Of a DNA stretch of 64,000 nt, positions 42,099 through 54,625 are shown one piece after another. Source of the DNA: Terfezia claveryi (Eukaryota > Ascomycota > Pezizomycetes > Pezizales > Pezizaceae). Each line of letters starts with the position of its first letter. Positions within the stretch are counted from its first letter, which is position 1. Made by a program: the position numbers and the translations under genes. The notes below the pieces were generated by a model, which saw only the letters and a program-made list of their open reading frames with translations, was not told the origin of the DNA and did no database searches. The stretch is taken from positions 558,001-622,000 of the forward strand of contig WHUX01000010.1 of NCBI GenBank assembly GCA_015179025.1, read 5' to 3'.

Positions 42099-44129
42099 TT
42101 ACTTATCGATGCCGTGTTTGACCTGGCACTGATGTATTAGCGACGATCATGGTATCAGTTTCATGAAATGAGGCTTTACCTTCTTGTGACGAGTAAGAGC
42201 ATCTTGCCTGCTAAAGGTCTTTTCGTCATTGCAAATCTCGCATCTCACCTTCTCACGAGTAGTATTGTGAATTGTGTCCTCATGACGAGTAAGATCATAG
42301 GGGCGTGAGAAGACTGTGTTACAAGGCTTTCCATTCTGAGGATTTATCAGTGTACACCTGTGCGGGCCCTGATGCCGGCTTGAGAGATTTCCGCGTAGCG
42401 TCGAAGTCATTCCAGCCGAGCCTACAGGGGTAGACTGGCGATGATTCTGGTGCTTGTGCTTCTGGAGCTTTAAATTGCTAGTAAAACGCTGTTGACAACC
42501 TGGAACAGTGCATGTGTATGCTCCGGTATCTGCCTTAGACCCTTCTGGTTTTGTAATTGGAGAGGAAGACCTCGGGTAGTGATGATCCGCAATCATAACA
42601 GGTGCATTTATTGGAGATGCTTCCAGGGACTGCGAGTGGTAAGGAAAGCTCGATGGCAGCATTGGCATCTGAGGGCTGTGTTGGTGATAGGAGAAAGCCC
42701 CAATGCTGTTAAGTGACTCAGCCTCACTTCCTCTTCGGCTGGCGCCCAAACCGTATCTTCGGTCATCAATATCATCGGTGACCTCCTGGCTGTTGTAACC
42801 GTGGAATGGAGCGTGGCTGTGCTCCTGGGCGAAGAGACTCATTCTACTGGACTCATCTTCTGGTTCGGGATAATCAAGTACCGCATCCTTGGGTGAGATA
42901 GTTTTGGGGGTTGAGACAATTTGCCCAGCTTCCGCCACCATATGCTCGTTCATAGACTGGGTATCGAGTTCCTTTTGATGCTCCCTGCGTGCCTGAATGG
43001 ACATATACGTGTGAAAGTTACTGTGCCTTGAGGGAGCCGGGACTGCTGTTTGCGGTGTTCTCATCGGATGAAAAGGTGAATTTGCGCGGAATGGAGAATC
43101 GCCGCGATGCACATTGAGCTGGTTTGGTGCTGAATGGCGTGCCTCCATAGCATGATCGTTTTGCGCCTTTTGGTAGAATGTAGCAAGAGTACCTGTCATG
43201 CCTCCAGCCACACAATTATTCTGCCTCTGCTTCGGCTGCTGCGCCTCTATATTTGAGGACCTGAATAACTCATCCTCCTCAGCGTCAGACACCGTTCGAG
43301 TAAACTTGGACACGGGGTTGCGTATGCCTATGAAGGGAAACTGTAAGCCTTCACCCATCCAGTCATCATATATAGAGACATAGGTGTCCTCACGATTAAC
43401 AGGGGTCCGTGTAGATGACATTCTATCGCCATCGTTCGACCGTGGTGAGCCGATGGGAGTCATTGGTGATCGAACGTCGGCGTCGTAGACTGAGGGTCCT
43501 GAAGATTGGTATTTGTGAGGAGGTGAAAGGGCGGGAGGCTCGTCCGCTGCTGTATGGGATTGATGTGGTATTGTTTGACTATGTGAGAGGCTTTGGTATG
43601 TAGGTGTGAAGGGACCGAGGTATTGTTGGTAATGGGAGAGCTTAGAGAAGTCAGTTGGAAAACCAGCGTAGTAACCGTTGGGTAAAGTGGCTTCCATTTG
43701 TAGTGAAGTGTTGTTCGGATTATGGTGGTTCAATGGAGCTCGATCCTTTGGCTGGTTGTGGGCTAAAGTAGTTAATTCCTGGTCGTATAGCACCCAGTCA
43801 GGGGTAGTCGTCGAGTCAGACACTACTGAGACCCTCGGAGGCGAGCGGGAGGGCGAGTGCTGTGAAAACGGTGTTGCCACAGTCACGGGAGAGAGCTGGT
43901 TTTGTTGCATATTATTGCTGAAGGCAAGATTCAGAGTCGATGCGTCAAAGCTTGGGTAACAGGGAATCGCAGGCTGCTCGAGTTTGACTCTCTTCCCGGG
44001 TTGCTGGTACGAATCGTGAGCGTCTGTTGTTGTTGTTATTGTTGTTGTTGGATATGGCATGTAGAAGTAGTCGGGATAGATGTAATTACGCTCCTGAGCC
44101 AGGGGAGAGGCAATAGAACGAGCTATCAT
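42099..44129 (-). CDS. C2H2 zinc-finger transcription factor, possibly Rpn4-like
   Basis: Probable nuclear DNA-binding regulator, 657 residues. Exons 44129-42180 and 42122-42099. Residues 1-530 are low-complexity (Ser/Pro/Gln/His-rich), likely regulatory. Three zinc-finger units are at the C-terminus: C540 (CTVPGCQQRF...HKHQNH), an atypical one starting about C592 with ten residues between its cysteines (CTLINPQNGKPC...HEDTIH), and one starting about C630 (CEICNDEKTFSRQDALTRHKKVKH). The last His comes only from the 24-nt final exon; read straight through, the frame ends HKKVKPHFMKLIP. The 57-nt intron has GTAAAG and TGCCAG ends. The finger arrangement reminds me of proteins annotated as Rpn4 in Aspergillus, but that is recollection only. 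The first ATG is 44129, just after a leader intron. Confidence 0.82.
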
Positions 44130-44164
44130 TTGAGTTTGGGTAGCGAGGGGGAGATGATGTAGAG

Positions 44165-44276
44165 CTGAGAAAGAACCAGTTACGTTAGCCTCCCACACCA
44201 CACAGAAGCTATCGGTTCACCGTCTACCGGGCAAGACGCCAGACAGCTAGGGTGGGCTGAATGAGGAGGTCCTTAC
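44165..44276 (-). other. Probable 5' UTR intron of the zinc-finger gene
   Basis: On the minus strand CCA/GTAAGG marks a donor at 44276, and GCTAAC...TTTCTCAG marks an acceptor at 44165. Neither upstream frame with an ATG joins in phase to the coding frame, so the intron most likely sits in the untranslated leader. An ATG-initiated frame of up to about 90 codons upstream (ending at 44273) could act as a long upstream ORF if it is in the transcript. Confidence 0.55.
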
Positions 44277-47200
44277 TGGATGCTTTCTTTTGTCGGGAGA
44301 GTAGATCCGCAGGCACTGGTTAGCGGGGTGAGGTAGAGGTTGATATAAACAAAGAGGTGGGTGAGCGAATGTGAGTAGCTATAGAGCTTGTCTGTTTGTA
44401 GCGTTGGAATACTGCTCCAGTTCAATTGTGCTCGAGGTTTAAAGCTGATGGCTGCGAGTTGTGTTTGAGCTGTTGAATGACAAGGGCTTGGATACATTCC
44501 GAACCGGCGAGACTCGTGATAACTTATATGAGAAAAATTCATGATTTTCGAGGATGAAAGAATGGTTGATGCCTTCGATACATGCTTAGTCCGACTACCA
44601 GGAGGTGGTTGCAAGAATAATGGCCGGGCTAGTTGCAATGCTGCTATATCCTTATGCAGCCCGGCGTTTTTACCATGTAGGTATGTATGTAACTTGGTAT
44701 GCATGCACCGCGCGCAAGCCACGCTCGACTGCTGCGGTGAACTCCGCACCATCACACCCACCACCACACCACCACCACCCCACAACGTGGAGTTTGGAAA
44801 AGGGGCAGAATTTACGGCCGGGAAGCAAAAAGAAAAAAAAAAAAAATCTCACGGAAAAATGGGGCAGCAGCAGGGACAAGAATCACTACCGATATGGCCT
44901 GCAGCTGCAGCTGCAGCTGGGGGACCTCTGGACCCTTGACAATTTCCGTCGCTCCCTCCGATACTTTTGTCCCAGAGCCTCAGAGCTCCGCTCCAACCAG
45001 ACTACCCCCACCTTAGATAGAGAACAAGATCCCATCAGAACGAAGCTCCTCTTTCAGTTTTGTAAGCAATTCCCCAAGGCCCAGGCCTGCCTGGCTGAGC
45101 AAATGTCCTTCACTGAGTTAAACTCATGATGATCGTAGTTCTAACAAACCACCGGTAGCGTACCCGAGAGATGGCTCCTGGTATGCACAGGAACGTGTAT
45201 TGTGCACATACGTTGTCCCTTTTTTTAGGTGTACATGTTGCGGTCCACTCCTTCGCTCGGCATATAAACCCAACAAATGCAATGCAGTGAGCCAGCCACA
45301 TCGGACAGCAGGATCGACCCGTGCCCAGTACAACCAGACTATCGGGCCGAAGGCTCTTCTTCCTCTTGTGGAACGTAACCAACTACATAACAACTACCTA
45401 GTCTGGCGGCACCGTTGAGAATTCAAATTCATCCGGACCAATGGTTCTTGCCTGCGGCTGCGCTCGCTTAGCTTTTCAGAGCTCCGACAAGACGTTAGTC
45501 ATGGTGTCACCATTACGCCCATTACCGGCACCTCTATTGTGTTCGCGGATTTTCGGTCACAAGATTGGGACCACTCTTCATGGCAATCTACAGCTGACAG
45601 CGAGGTTCCCGGCCATGGCCATGGTGGATAGCATTATCCAGATTATTTTTCTATCCTCGAACTGTGAGCCTTCTGTGACTGTTACTCTAGATTCCAGCAA
45701 AAGATTGCTGGAAATAGGGGCCATCAACACTGAGTCACGTATGTAATTTACATACAAATCCCTAGTGAAGCGCACATGCACGGTCGACCGACTAGTTAGG
45801 TCAACCAATCTCGGACCCAGACCCTTGCGCTTGGAAGGCGAGAAGACCGATTTTTATAGTTTGTGGAAACTAAAAGCAGCGAGTTTGGCCGAAAAGGGTG
45901 TGGGCCAGGAAAAGCTCATTTGGAGTTAAGCCGAATCTGGAGAGTTAAAAGACTTGCCTAGCCTGCTACCTTTCTGGAAGGAAAATCTTTTCCACGGACT
46001 AGCCTGGTTGGTCCACGGGCATAAAACCGGGACATTATTAGTTACAGGGGACCTGCGCCCTGTTTTGATAACGGGACCTGTCCAAAATCCGGGTCGGAGG
46101 TTACTATTGTCCTTTTGACGTCTACTAGTAGGTCTATTTGAGATCTTGCATAGCGAGCCTTTCTGGTTGTGATGGGCTACCTCATTTATTTATCAGCTTG
46201 GCCTCTTTACTTTTATTTTAGCTACTCTGATTACCACCAAGTTGATCATTGGCATTTACTTTCAGTTTCGTCCTTCAGAGAAACCGGAATATCCAATGGA
46301 ACCCTACGTTTGCTGGCAATTTAAAAAAAAAGCGTCATGCGACGCGACCCTTTTGTGGCTGGTGTGCACACTCTGAAAAGTTTTTCACAACACCATCTCA
46401 TGCAGGGATGGGTGGCAGGGTTTAATTCTCGATCAGATCCGATATGCCCACGTTTTTAGCATGAAGCCATTTGCGGGGAAACAGCTTCTGATTTAGCACA
46501 AGGGATACCTAGCAGTATTATTACATACATACACTGAACCTCAACAATATTTCTCCATGCAACCCTGTACCTTTTTCATGTAGGGATGAAGATCATCGTC
46601 CTAAAAATATCATGGACTTTCATAGAGCGGGATGTACGTATACCACACGTCAACCTCCATCTATCTTGCACGATAAGCCGCGACTGCTTAATTCCGGACT
46701 CCGCAGCAAGCGAGGCCTAACTCCGATCAAGTCCTAAGCGGGATGGGCCTGATAGCCGCATGTTTATCGCTACATACTTAGGTTGCCACACCTTACATTT
46801 ACCACAAGGGAACAATTGACCAACAATATCAGAGCAATGTGACACTTTTCAGCCTGGAAGCGACCAAACGGCTTTTTTGTGACGTACAATGCTTTAACTC
46901 ATCGCTGTTAAGTAACAATTCTGGGGCACAAACAGCTGATGGAGGTGTATATTGTATAATTTGATAACCAAATTGAGAATTGATAGACAGCTCTGAAAGA
47001 CAGGATATACTACTTAGAGAAGCACCAAGCGATTTGGGATATCAATCCGCTTTATCAATCTGCATCACTAAAGACCGAGTAAAGCACTGCTCTCGCCACT
47101 AACAACGTGTATGAATTGGAATTACCTACTTAATATATTACTCGTGCTTTGGACCTTTCAGAGTACTCAACTACCCATTGAAAGTGAGTACGATAGCCAG

Positions 47201-47830
47201 ATGGAGGATCCACTAGATTTCATCATAAATGCAAGTCTCAGCTCTATGAGAGATGGAATTTACTTCCTATCTCCGGTAGCGACAGTCTAGCACGTTTCTA
47301 CGAGTAATTTCGGGTGGACATTTAATAGGCGGTGAGTTATGTAATAGCATGCACTGGGAATACGTTAAGCTCCTAGAGTATGGAATATTGCAATGACCAG
47401 GCTAGGCTGCAGAATAAGGTAAATTAACTTGTGCCTTTCGTTCGTTGACCTGGATTGGGGATCAATCATGAGAGTGAATGGCTCAGGGTAATATCTGTTG
47501 GAGACTTACATAATTCACAGCCACAATTTCGACAAGGAAAATCTATTTTTAGAACACCACAGAAATTGAACAGCAAATCCAAGCGAAAATGCCATGTCGT
47601 CATCCCGCAATTATTTTTTCATGCTCCATCTGAAAAGGCAGTGCCGGAATATGGAAATACCGGAGACTATATCCCCTCGCCTTACACGTGTTCTACTCTT
47701 TCTTGGCCTGGAACAATATGGGGATATATTGCTATGATGCATAGTGACAATAGGTTCGTCATTCTGAGCCACATAGGTTATAGGAGTTCGGAGTTTGTCA
47801 GACCCGCAAGGCTACCCTATTACATATACC

Positions 47831-47864
47831 TAGTCTGGTTGGCGGTACAAACCTCTCGTAGAGA
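47831..47864 (+). repeat. Dispersed repeat copy (TAGTCTGGTTGG...CTCTCGTAGAG)
   Basis: Carries TAGTCTGGTTGGC, then CGGTACAAA, then CCTCTCGTAGAGA. It is the best match to the copy at 13212, differing mainly by 3 nt in spacing. Confidence 0.6.
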
Positions 47865-48104
47865 ACATATACCTACAAATTTTCTGAGGGTCACTTTATT
47901 AAGCCTAGCCTCATACTAACTAGTACATAACATACATAGTCTTGGCATCGTGACCTCAAGCTACCCATTCTGCATCCTCCAAGCAACGCATCCACAGATA
48001 CAACATTGTAACTACCTAGTCCGCTACCCACCAGTATTGTTCCAACTGCGCTCGGCGTGATCACTACTCTATATTGAATCACCCTACTATAGCCTAAGTT
48101 CACC

Positions 48105-49474
48105 ATGGCAGTGGGTACCGTAGAAGAGGCAAAGCTGCTGGCTAAGCATAGTTCTGCAGGAGCAGAACAGATGTTGAAGGAAATCATAGCTACGAAACTG
48201 GGGATGAGTGAAGAGGCAATGAGGGAGTATGAATTGGCACTGATGGAGCTTGGTGCCTTGTATCGGGATCAAAGGTTGGTTGCAAACCGTCCATGAATCT
48301 CTCCGAGGAACTCTCGCTGATTTGGTTAACTATAGGAGGACCGATGAACTCGCACAATTGATAACAACAAGCCGGACTGTAATGTCTTCATTTGCAAAGG
48401 CAAAAACGGCGAAGATTGGTATGTGGTCACAGAGTAAAAGTGTTGGAGTCTCACTAACAAGCACCAGTCCGTCAATTAATTGACCTTTTTACAACTATCC
48501 CAGACACCCTCGATATCCAGATTGCTGTCACAAAGTCTTGTATCGAATGGGCCATTTCGGAGAAACGATCATTCCTTCGTCAAAACCTCGAGACACGCCT
48601 TGTTGGACTCTATCTCCATAAGCAATCCTACCAAGAAGCCCTACTTCTGATTAACAATCTGTTGAAAGAGCTCAAGCGTTTGGATGATAAGATGATGTTG
48701 GTGGAAGTTCAACTGTTGGAGTCACGCGTCTATCATGCACTCCGAAATATACCCAAGTCACGTGCCTCTCTCACCTCCGCCCGTACCTCCGCCAACTCCG
48801 CGTATTGCCCTCCGTCAATGCAAGCTGGTCTAGATATGCAGTCTGGAATACTACATGCTGAGGATAAGGACTACAAGACGGCTTTCTCTTACTTCATTGA
48901 GGCGCTGGAGGGTTTTTCGTCCCAGGATGAGGCTGCGAAGGCTGTTGCAGCACTGAAGTACATGCTCTTATGTAAGATCATGCTGAACCTTACAAATGAG
49001 GTTACCCAGATCTTGAGCGGCAAGCTGGCGATGAAGTATGCTGGAAGAGACCTAGAAGCTATGAAGTCAGTTGCAAAGGCACATTCCAATAGGTCCCTGG
49101 CTCAGTTTGAGCAAGCCTTGTCCGACTTCAAAGCTGAGCTTGGGATGGATCCGTTCATCAGATCGCACTTCAACGCCTTATATGATACTTTGTTGGAGCA
49201 GAACTTGGTTCGGGTCATAGAGCCATTCAGTCGAGTGGAAATAGAGCATGTTGCGAAGCTTGTGGGGCTAGGTACACAGCAAGTGGAGGGAAAGCTTAGT
49301 CAGATGATTCTTGATAAAGTCTTCTCCGGGGTGTTGGATCAGGGGACTGGGTGTTTGATTGTCTTCGATGAAGTGGAGAAAGACAAGGCATATGATGCGG
49401 CGTTAGACACGATTGAGAAGCTATCTCAAGTGGTCGAAGTGCTTTACACAAACCAAGCCTCACTGTTGGAGTAG
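48105..49474 (+). CDS. RPN6: 26S proteasome lid subunit Rpn6
   Basis: PCI-domain subunit of the 19S lid that clamps lid to core particle (PSMD11 in animals). Exons 48105-48274, 48336-48418 and 48468-49474, in phase, 419 residues, close to the usual 420-435. Conserved signatures include [18 protein letters not shown] across the first junction, [37 protein letters not shown] and [11 protein letters not shown]. The C-terminal PCI winged helix carries [20 protein letters not shown]. Introns are 61 and 49 nt with GTTAAC and CACTAAC branch sites; the first donor is the weaker GTTGGT. It lies 4 kb from the zinc-finger gene, in the opposite orientation. I do not see a yeast-type PACE element (GGTGGCAAA) in the 200 bp upstream. 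Confidence 0.96.
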
Positions 49475-49856
49475 ATGGATGTAGTTAAGTGGGATTGGCT
49501 GGCTGGTGGGGCTGGTTTACGAATTGGACGACCCGTGCAAGCTACTTAGATTCAAGCTCCAACCGGAATTATCTTTAGAATTAGCACCTGCAAATTCTGT
49601 CCGCTATGGCAACTTATTGCTGCATAATAATAGTAATATTTGCATAAGCGCGTATGTACCTACTTGAGACGTCAAGAAATGAGTTTAATTGTTTCATTCA
49701 GCCCACGGTATGATGTCTCTTTAGCCAGGGTCTGAAGTTCGCCAAGCATCTAGACCTCTCTCATCCCCCACGAACATCTGGACTCCCCTATTTACGCAAC
49801 CTTACGGAGGGCCTATTTTTTTGACCTGATATCTGCCGGAAGCTTACAATACGGCT
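49475..49856. other. Intergenic region between RPN6 and the ankyrin/DIL gene
   Basis: A 382-bp spacer between two genes in the same direction. It is expected to hold the Rpn6 terminator and the next promoter; I see no distinct motifs. Confidence 0.5.
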
Positions 49857-52597
49857 ATGGATCTTGGAGATCCCCACCACGATAGCTTCCGCGAGAGGCC
49901 ACCCCGCGTGCTCCCTGCGGACCTGCCTAAGTCCCTCGACGACCGGATTCAGGTACCTCAACTTCATACCGAGCATGAGATTTACGATGCATGGCAAAGT
50001 AAAAGCCCTGATACCCAGCCCCCCGCAGCTAGTTAGCTTGAGTTATTCTTTATCGGATGACAAGGAGACAGGAGTGAGAAGGGTCAATAATACCTTGCTG
50101 AGTTGGGGCTGACCCGTAATGTGCAAGCTCCATAGCCGGACCTCAATTCGTCACAGCACCTGTCCCAGCTAGACTGAATTTTAAAATGGATATACACGAT
50201 TACACTGTCGACGATGCATTGAGGCTGGCGGAGTCGGATTCGAGGTTAGAGACGATGTTGGCGGCTCAGGCAGCATTTAGGGATGATCTGAGCTTAGGCG
50301 AGAATGAGAATAAGATCGTGGACGATAAAATGATGTCAGAGGAACAAAAGACAGTAATTCTCCAGAAGGCGTTGAACATGGCCGCGAGTAATGGGGATGT
50401 GGATAAGGTGAAAAGGTTATTAGAGGGAAAGGCAAGGTCATATGTGGATGTGAATGGACCGGATGAGGAAGGCACATCGCCGTTAATATATGCAAGCTGT
50501 TTTGTAGGTTATTAATCGAACTCAGATAGATGAGGGCTTTGGGGAATGTGAAGCTAATGTTGCGTGCGGATAGGGACATCAAGGGGTGGTAGCGACGTTG
50601 CTAGATGCCGGAGCCGATCCAGACCAACAAGATAAGAACCGATGGAGCTCGCTTATGTGGGCTACAACAAACCGACATAAGGGGATAGCAAAGCTACTCC
50701 TAGATCGAGGCGCATCCCCGGAGATCAAGTCATCGACTGGAAGAACGGCCTTCGATTTTATAGCGCCGAATAGTGAGATGTCGGACTATCTCTATGAGAG
50801 TGGTTACAAGATTGGTATTGGGACGGCTGGCGTCAATGATGACTTCTATGATACTGGGTTAGCGGAAGAGAGGTTCCAAGAGGAGATGGAGCAGAATGAG
50901 TTGAAGCGGCGGATGATGATGGAGAGTGCCATAAATCTAGAAGTTGACCTTTCTAGTCTAGGTCTTGATGAACAGCCGGAGGTAAGGTGTATTAGACACC
51001 TACTGGAAATCTATCCGCTAATAAGAAGGAACAGACACCAGAAGAAGAGGAGTTGGAGGATGGCCAGGAATTCATATGGGACAAATGCCTACCCGACCAG
51101 ATGTTCGTTTTCCAGGAGCATGACTTGGACCGGATGCTGGATGTCATAATCACTAATATGCTCCCTCAACGTTCCCCATCCCAAAAACCAGTGCCCGCGA
51201 ATGTACTATACCTAAGTGCACGGTATGCGCACTATCATGCCAGCCCTGATTTGTTATCCAGATTACTGAACGCCGCTATGGACAAGATCAATGACGTGAT
51301 TGAGCTACATCAGTGGGATATGACTATCTTGGCCTTTTGGCTATCCAATGCCACCCTATTACTCCACTATCTGAAAAAGGACACAGGGTTACAGGTGTCC
51401 ACTGTTGATTTTCAGTTGCATATTTCGGAGTTGATTAACGAGATATTTATATTAATTCTACGGGATGCCGAGAGGAGAATGGATAAGGTGTTGGATAGCG
51501 CAATGTTAGACCACGAGACAATACCAGGATTCGAGGATGTGCATTTTCAAAATGAATGGAGGCTGTTCAAAAAGAAGAAATCACCTGACCCGGCCGCTGG
51601 GGGGAGGGCATTACGGCCGCCCTCACCCAAACAGAGAGCAAAACCAAGTCCGAGGAATATAACCTCGCTGCTAAGCTCGACGCTGTTCGTGCTGGATTTA
51701 TACGATATCCATTCAGTAATAACGGCGCAGGTGTTAGGTCAGCTCTTTTACTGGCTGGGAGCGGAGTTGTTTAACAGGATCATGTCGAACAGGAAATATC
51801 TTGCTCGGACAAAAGCCATGCAGATACGCTTGAATGTTTCGACGTTAGAGGATTGGGCAAGGACGAATAATCGCGAACCGGAGCACTATGAGGGTGGGTC
51901 TCTTACTACTACAGGGGAGAGTGTGGCGGACGCGGCAAGGAAGCACTTGGCTCCTGTCGTGCAGCTGTTGCAGTGGTTACAGTGCTTCTCGTCTTTAGGG
52001 GATGATTTTGAGGCGTTGAAGTCTACTTTACAGCAGCTCCCACGATTAACTCCTCAGCAACAGCTCCATGCATCGAAGAACTATCGTCCAGAGGTGGGAG
52101 AGAAGGGATTGACGAGGGAGAGTTTGAAGTACCTTGTTGGGCTGAATATGGATCTACTCGAAAAACGACAGCGGAGAATGTCAAGACCTATTCCGCCAAA
52201 TAATGCTGCATTACAAACTCCGTCCCCACATAAAACTTCACAAGCACCAAAAAGTCCTATTGAACCTCCTAATCTTGGGGAGGGCGACGAGGATGACGAT
52301 CTACCTGAGAATCTTCTACTTGATCCGGCACTCATGCTGCCATTTTCGTTACCTACAAGCACAGATATGCTTGTTTCTTTTGGAGCGGGATTGGGTGGTG
52401 TGAATAGGGAGAGGGAAAGAAAATATTGGCCGAGTGTACCCCCGGAGTTTATGGATAAGTTGAACTTTGCGAGTAATGGACATAATGCCGGGCATGGGAG
52501 ACATCACTCCGTGAGCTCCGCGGTGGGTGGATTTGGATATGCGGGGAGTATAGGGGGAGCGAGTGGGTTTGGAGGAGGATGGGGAGATTATGATTGA
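49857..52597 (+). CDS. Ankyrin-repeat and DIL (dilute) domain protein
   Basis: Cytosolic protein of 818 residues, probably linked to myosin-V-type cargo or membrane traffic through its dilute domain; the precise role is unknown. Exons 49857-49998, 50169-50503, 50574-50981 and 51026-52597, all in phase. The first exon encodes MDLGDPHHDSF...DLPKSLDDR and ends EIYDAWQ, a start I recall as conserved in fungal homologues. It splices into the frame containing ATG 50186, which is therefore not the start. Ankyrin repeats occupy about residues 110-225 (GTSPLIYASCF, GVVATLLDAGADPD, WSSLMWATTNRHKGIAKLLL). After an acidic linker the DIL domain spans about 320-660 (FWLSNATLLLHYLK, QVLGQLFYWLGAELFNRIM). 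The tail is Pro-, then Gly-rich. The third intron is only 44 nt. Confidence 0.9.
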
Positions 52598-53527
52598 GCT
52601 GCCCGCCCGGGCTTGGTCCTTAGAGTTGGTTTTGCCGCATCTATATAATTGATATTGATTGTTTCGGTGCGCATAGCGTGAGTTTTTCCATAGGTTTACT
52701 GCGATATAGTCGATTCACTTCATTGGTGAATAGTGAACCAAGATTGGTTGAGATGGATAGTAAAAATGCCTTAGGTAGATTGATTTGTTTCTTTTTATCA
52801 TGTCCCCTTTCATTTTGGACCATTATTTCATGTTCCTGGAACTAACTTTGGCGCATCTGGGTTTCTTCTTTTTTCACCGGTCTCTTATTTCGCGTTTCAT
52901 TCAATTGGGCAGTCCACGGCTGATATTCTATAGTTACTTATAGTTTATTTATATCGAGATGGTTTTTTTTCTGATGTTTTATTGTTTCTTCCCAATGTTT
53001 ATAAATGCTACTTATAATAATGCCTCTACTTTTTATTATAGTGCGAGTGGAAGTTAAAAGGTTCAGGGTAATGGATCGTGTTCAAAATTTTGTTGCTCAA
53101 TTGATCATTCTTTCCTCAACTTTTATTGCACGAGGGTATATATGTATTGGTCCATTTCCAAGCCGGAGACCCTTCCCACAAGCTTTTTAAGTTTCCAAGC
53201 TCAACTCAAAACGAACCCCTGGGGCTTTAAAGCCGTTCACTGTGTAAAAAACATACGACTACGCAACGCTAAACCAAACCCAATAATCGCAAGCAAAGAT
53301 AAGGTACAAGGAAAACGGGGATGAAACTTTTGATGTGAACTTTTCAATCCCCATCAAAAGCCAATGTAGTTAGCTACAACTACCTTCCCTCCGGTCACTG
53401 ATATTCCATCCTCCGCAGAATATATGATCTCTCAGAATGTGAACCCACTTCCGGTAATCTGTGTAAGCTAGTGGCTGCGTACTTCCCCAACTTTTGTTGT
53501 AGTACTCCCCATATTCACACTCTAGGC
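52598..53527. other. Convergent intergenic region
   Basis: Contains the 3' flank of the ankyrin/DIL gene (+) and of the next gene (-). It is AT-rich with T runs near 52965 and no supportable gene. Confidence 0.5.
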
Positions 53528-54625
53528 CTATGCAAATCCCATACCGTGCCCCCCCTCCTGGTCCCTGTTATTATCATCCCACTCGCTTGGAGGGAGTGAA
53601 GGTACTATGTTACTTGCTGCAGCAGCATTTACCACCGTATCAAACTCTGGTTCCTCTGGCGAATAGGTGAACGGGGAAAAAACACTACCAATATGTTCCA
53701 AATTGCTATCATTATCATACACCCCTAGACCACGCCTACGAATATTCGGTTGTGACTCTGGTGGCGTAAGTAATGTACTGTGTTCTATGGATATGATATC
53801 AGTTGCTATAGGTACCGGGGTAGGTGGGTGGACCATGGTAGATGACCGAGAAGGATCGCTATATATTGACTTCAAAGAAAAAGGCTCCGAGGGGCCCACA
53901 AACTCTGGGCAGGTCGATGTGACGTAGTATTCAGAAGACATTCCATCTGGTGCAGCCCCACCTCGCAAAGATATACCTGTGGCTGGGCCCCTTGGAGAGG
54001 GCGCCTGAGGGCCTGCACTGCTGGGACCTGACACTATCGATCCACCTGAAGAAAGGAGTGGTATTGATGAGTCGGTGCCTCCATCAGATTGATACCCACT
54101 GGCATCGGTCATGCTATATGATTCAGACATTGACCCATACCAATCGTCTTCTGGGAGGGAAACAGGAATTCCATCAAGGTGCTGAATGCCGGACAATTGC
54201 ACTATGGCTCCGCTCGACGGGTAGCACACTACTCTTTCCATTTTTTCCCTTGGCCACCCCATTGAAGACTCTAGATGGATAGGTGAGATGACGTTTGGGC
54301 TTTCGGATTCCTCTGATGATGATTCATTGACATAGCGTGAGTCAATGTTGAGGCACTCAAAAGCGCCATCGAGCTCGTCATTATGAATATATGACGTTTC
54401 ATGTTTCTGAATACGATCACAATCCTCCTCGTTTGCTAGCAGATTCTGTAGCTCTTTATGGATCCTGGAGGACTTGTCCGGTACCTTCTGCTGCTCAGGC
54501 TTTGGTAAATTCAGAGGGCTGAGTGACGTTTCGGTAGTATTTGCCTTCGAGGACTCCAAGTGGTCCATGGCAAGTGAAATATCGTCCCCCGTCAGACTGA
54601 TGGTAGTTGGGTGTAATCGAAGCAT
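53528..54625 (-). CDS. Acidic, serine/proline-rich protein of unknown function
   Basis: Single exon of 365 residues when started at the internal ATG that gives MLRLHPTTISLTGDDI. I chose this start because a protein beginning MLRL.PTTISL recurs in filamentous ascomycetes as I remember them. An in-frame ATG at 54679 would add 18 residues (MSLRNKLAIRRSFYSLVT). Most of the sequence is low-complexity: Ser/Glu-rich (ESSSEESES), a Ser/Gly/Pro stretch (SGGSIVSGPSSAGPQAP) and SPEEPEFD near the end. No domain, membrane segment or signal peptide is visible. It could be a disordered regulatory protein. The GC level and codon use look like those of its neighbours. Confidence 0.72.
   Translation of the reverse strand: MLRLHPTTISLTGDDISLAMDHLESSKANTTETSLSPLNLPKPEQQKVPDKSSRIHKELQNLLANEEDCDRIQKHETSYIHNDELDGAFECLNIDSRYVNESSSEESESPNVISPIHLESSMGWPREKMERVVCYPSSGAIVQLSGIQHLDGIPVSLPEDDWYGSMSESYSMTDASGYQSDGGTDSSIPLLSSGGSIVSGPSSAGPQAPSPRGPATGISLRGGAAPDGMSSEYYVTSTCPEFVGPSEPFSLKSIYSDPSRSSTMVHPPTPVPIATDIISIEHSTLLTPPESQPNIRRRGLGVYDNDSNLEHIGSVFSPFTYSPEEPEFDTVVNAAAASNIVPSLPPSEWDDNNRDQEGGHGMGFA

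Larger units (their letters stand above)
44130..48104. other. 4-kb gene-free region
   Basis: The leader of the zinc-finger gene occupies the first few hundred bases. The rest has no supportable gene. It holds CCAACCAGACTA at 44993, CAACCAGACTA at 45331, CTAGTCTGGCGG at 45399, ACTAGCCTGGTTGG near 46000 and the repeat copy at 47831, all of one dispersed family. The last 150 bases are the Rpn6 promoter and leader. Confidence 0.5.

Noticed and set aside
44273..44785. 170-codon frame upstream of the zinc-finger gene, considered as its first exon
   Set aside because: The donor at its end leaves the wrong phase for the downstream coding frame; treated as leader, with a possible upstream ORF.
47455..47919. 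154-codon frame upstream of RPN6
   Set aside because: It runs through the dispersed repeat copy at 47831 and shows no protein family features.
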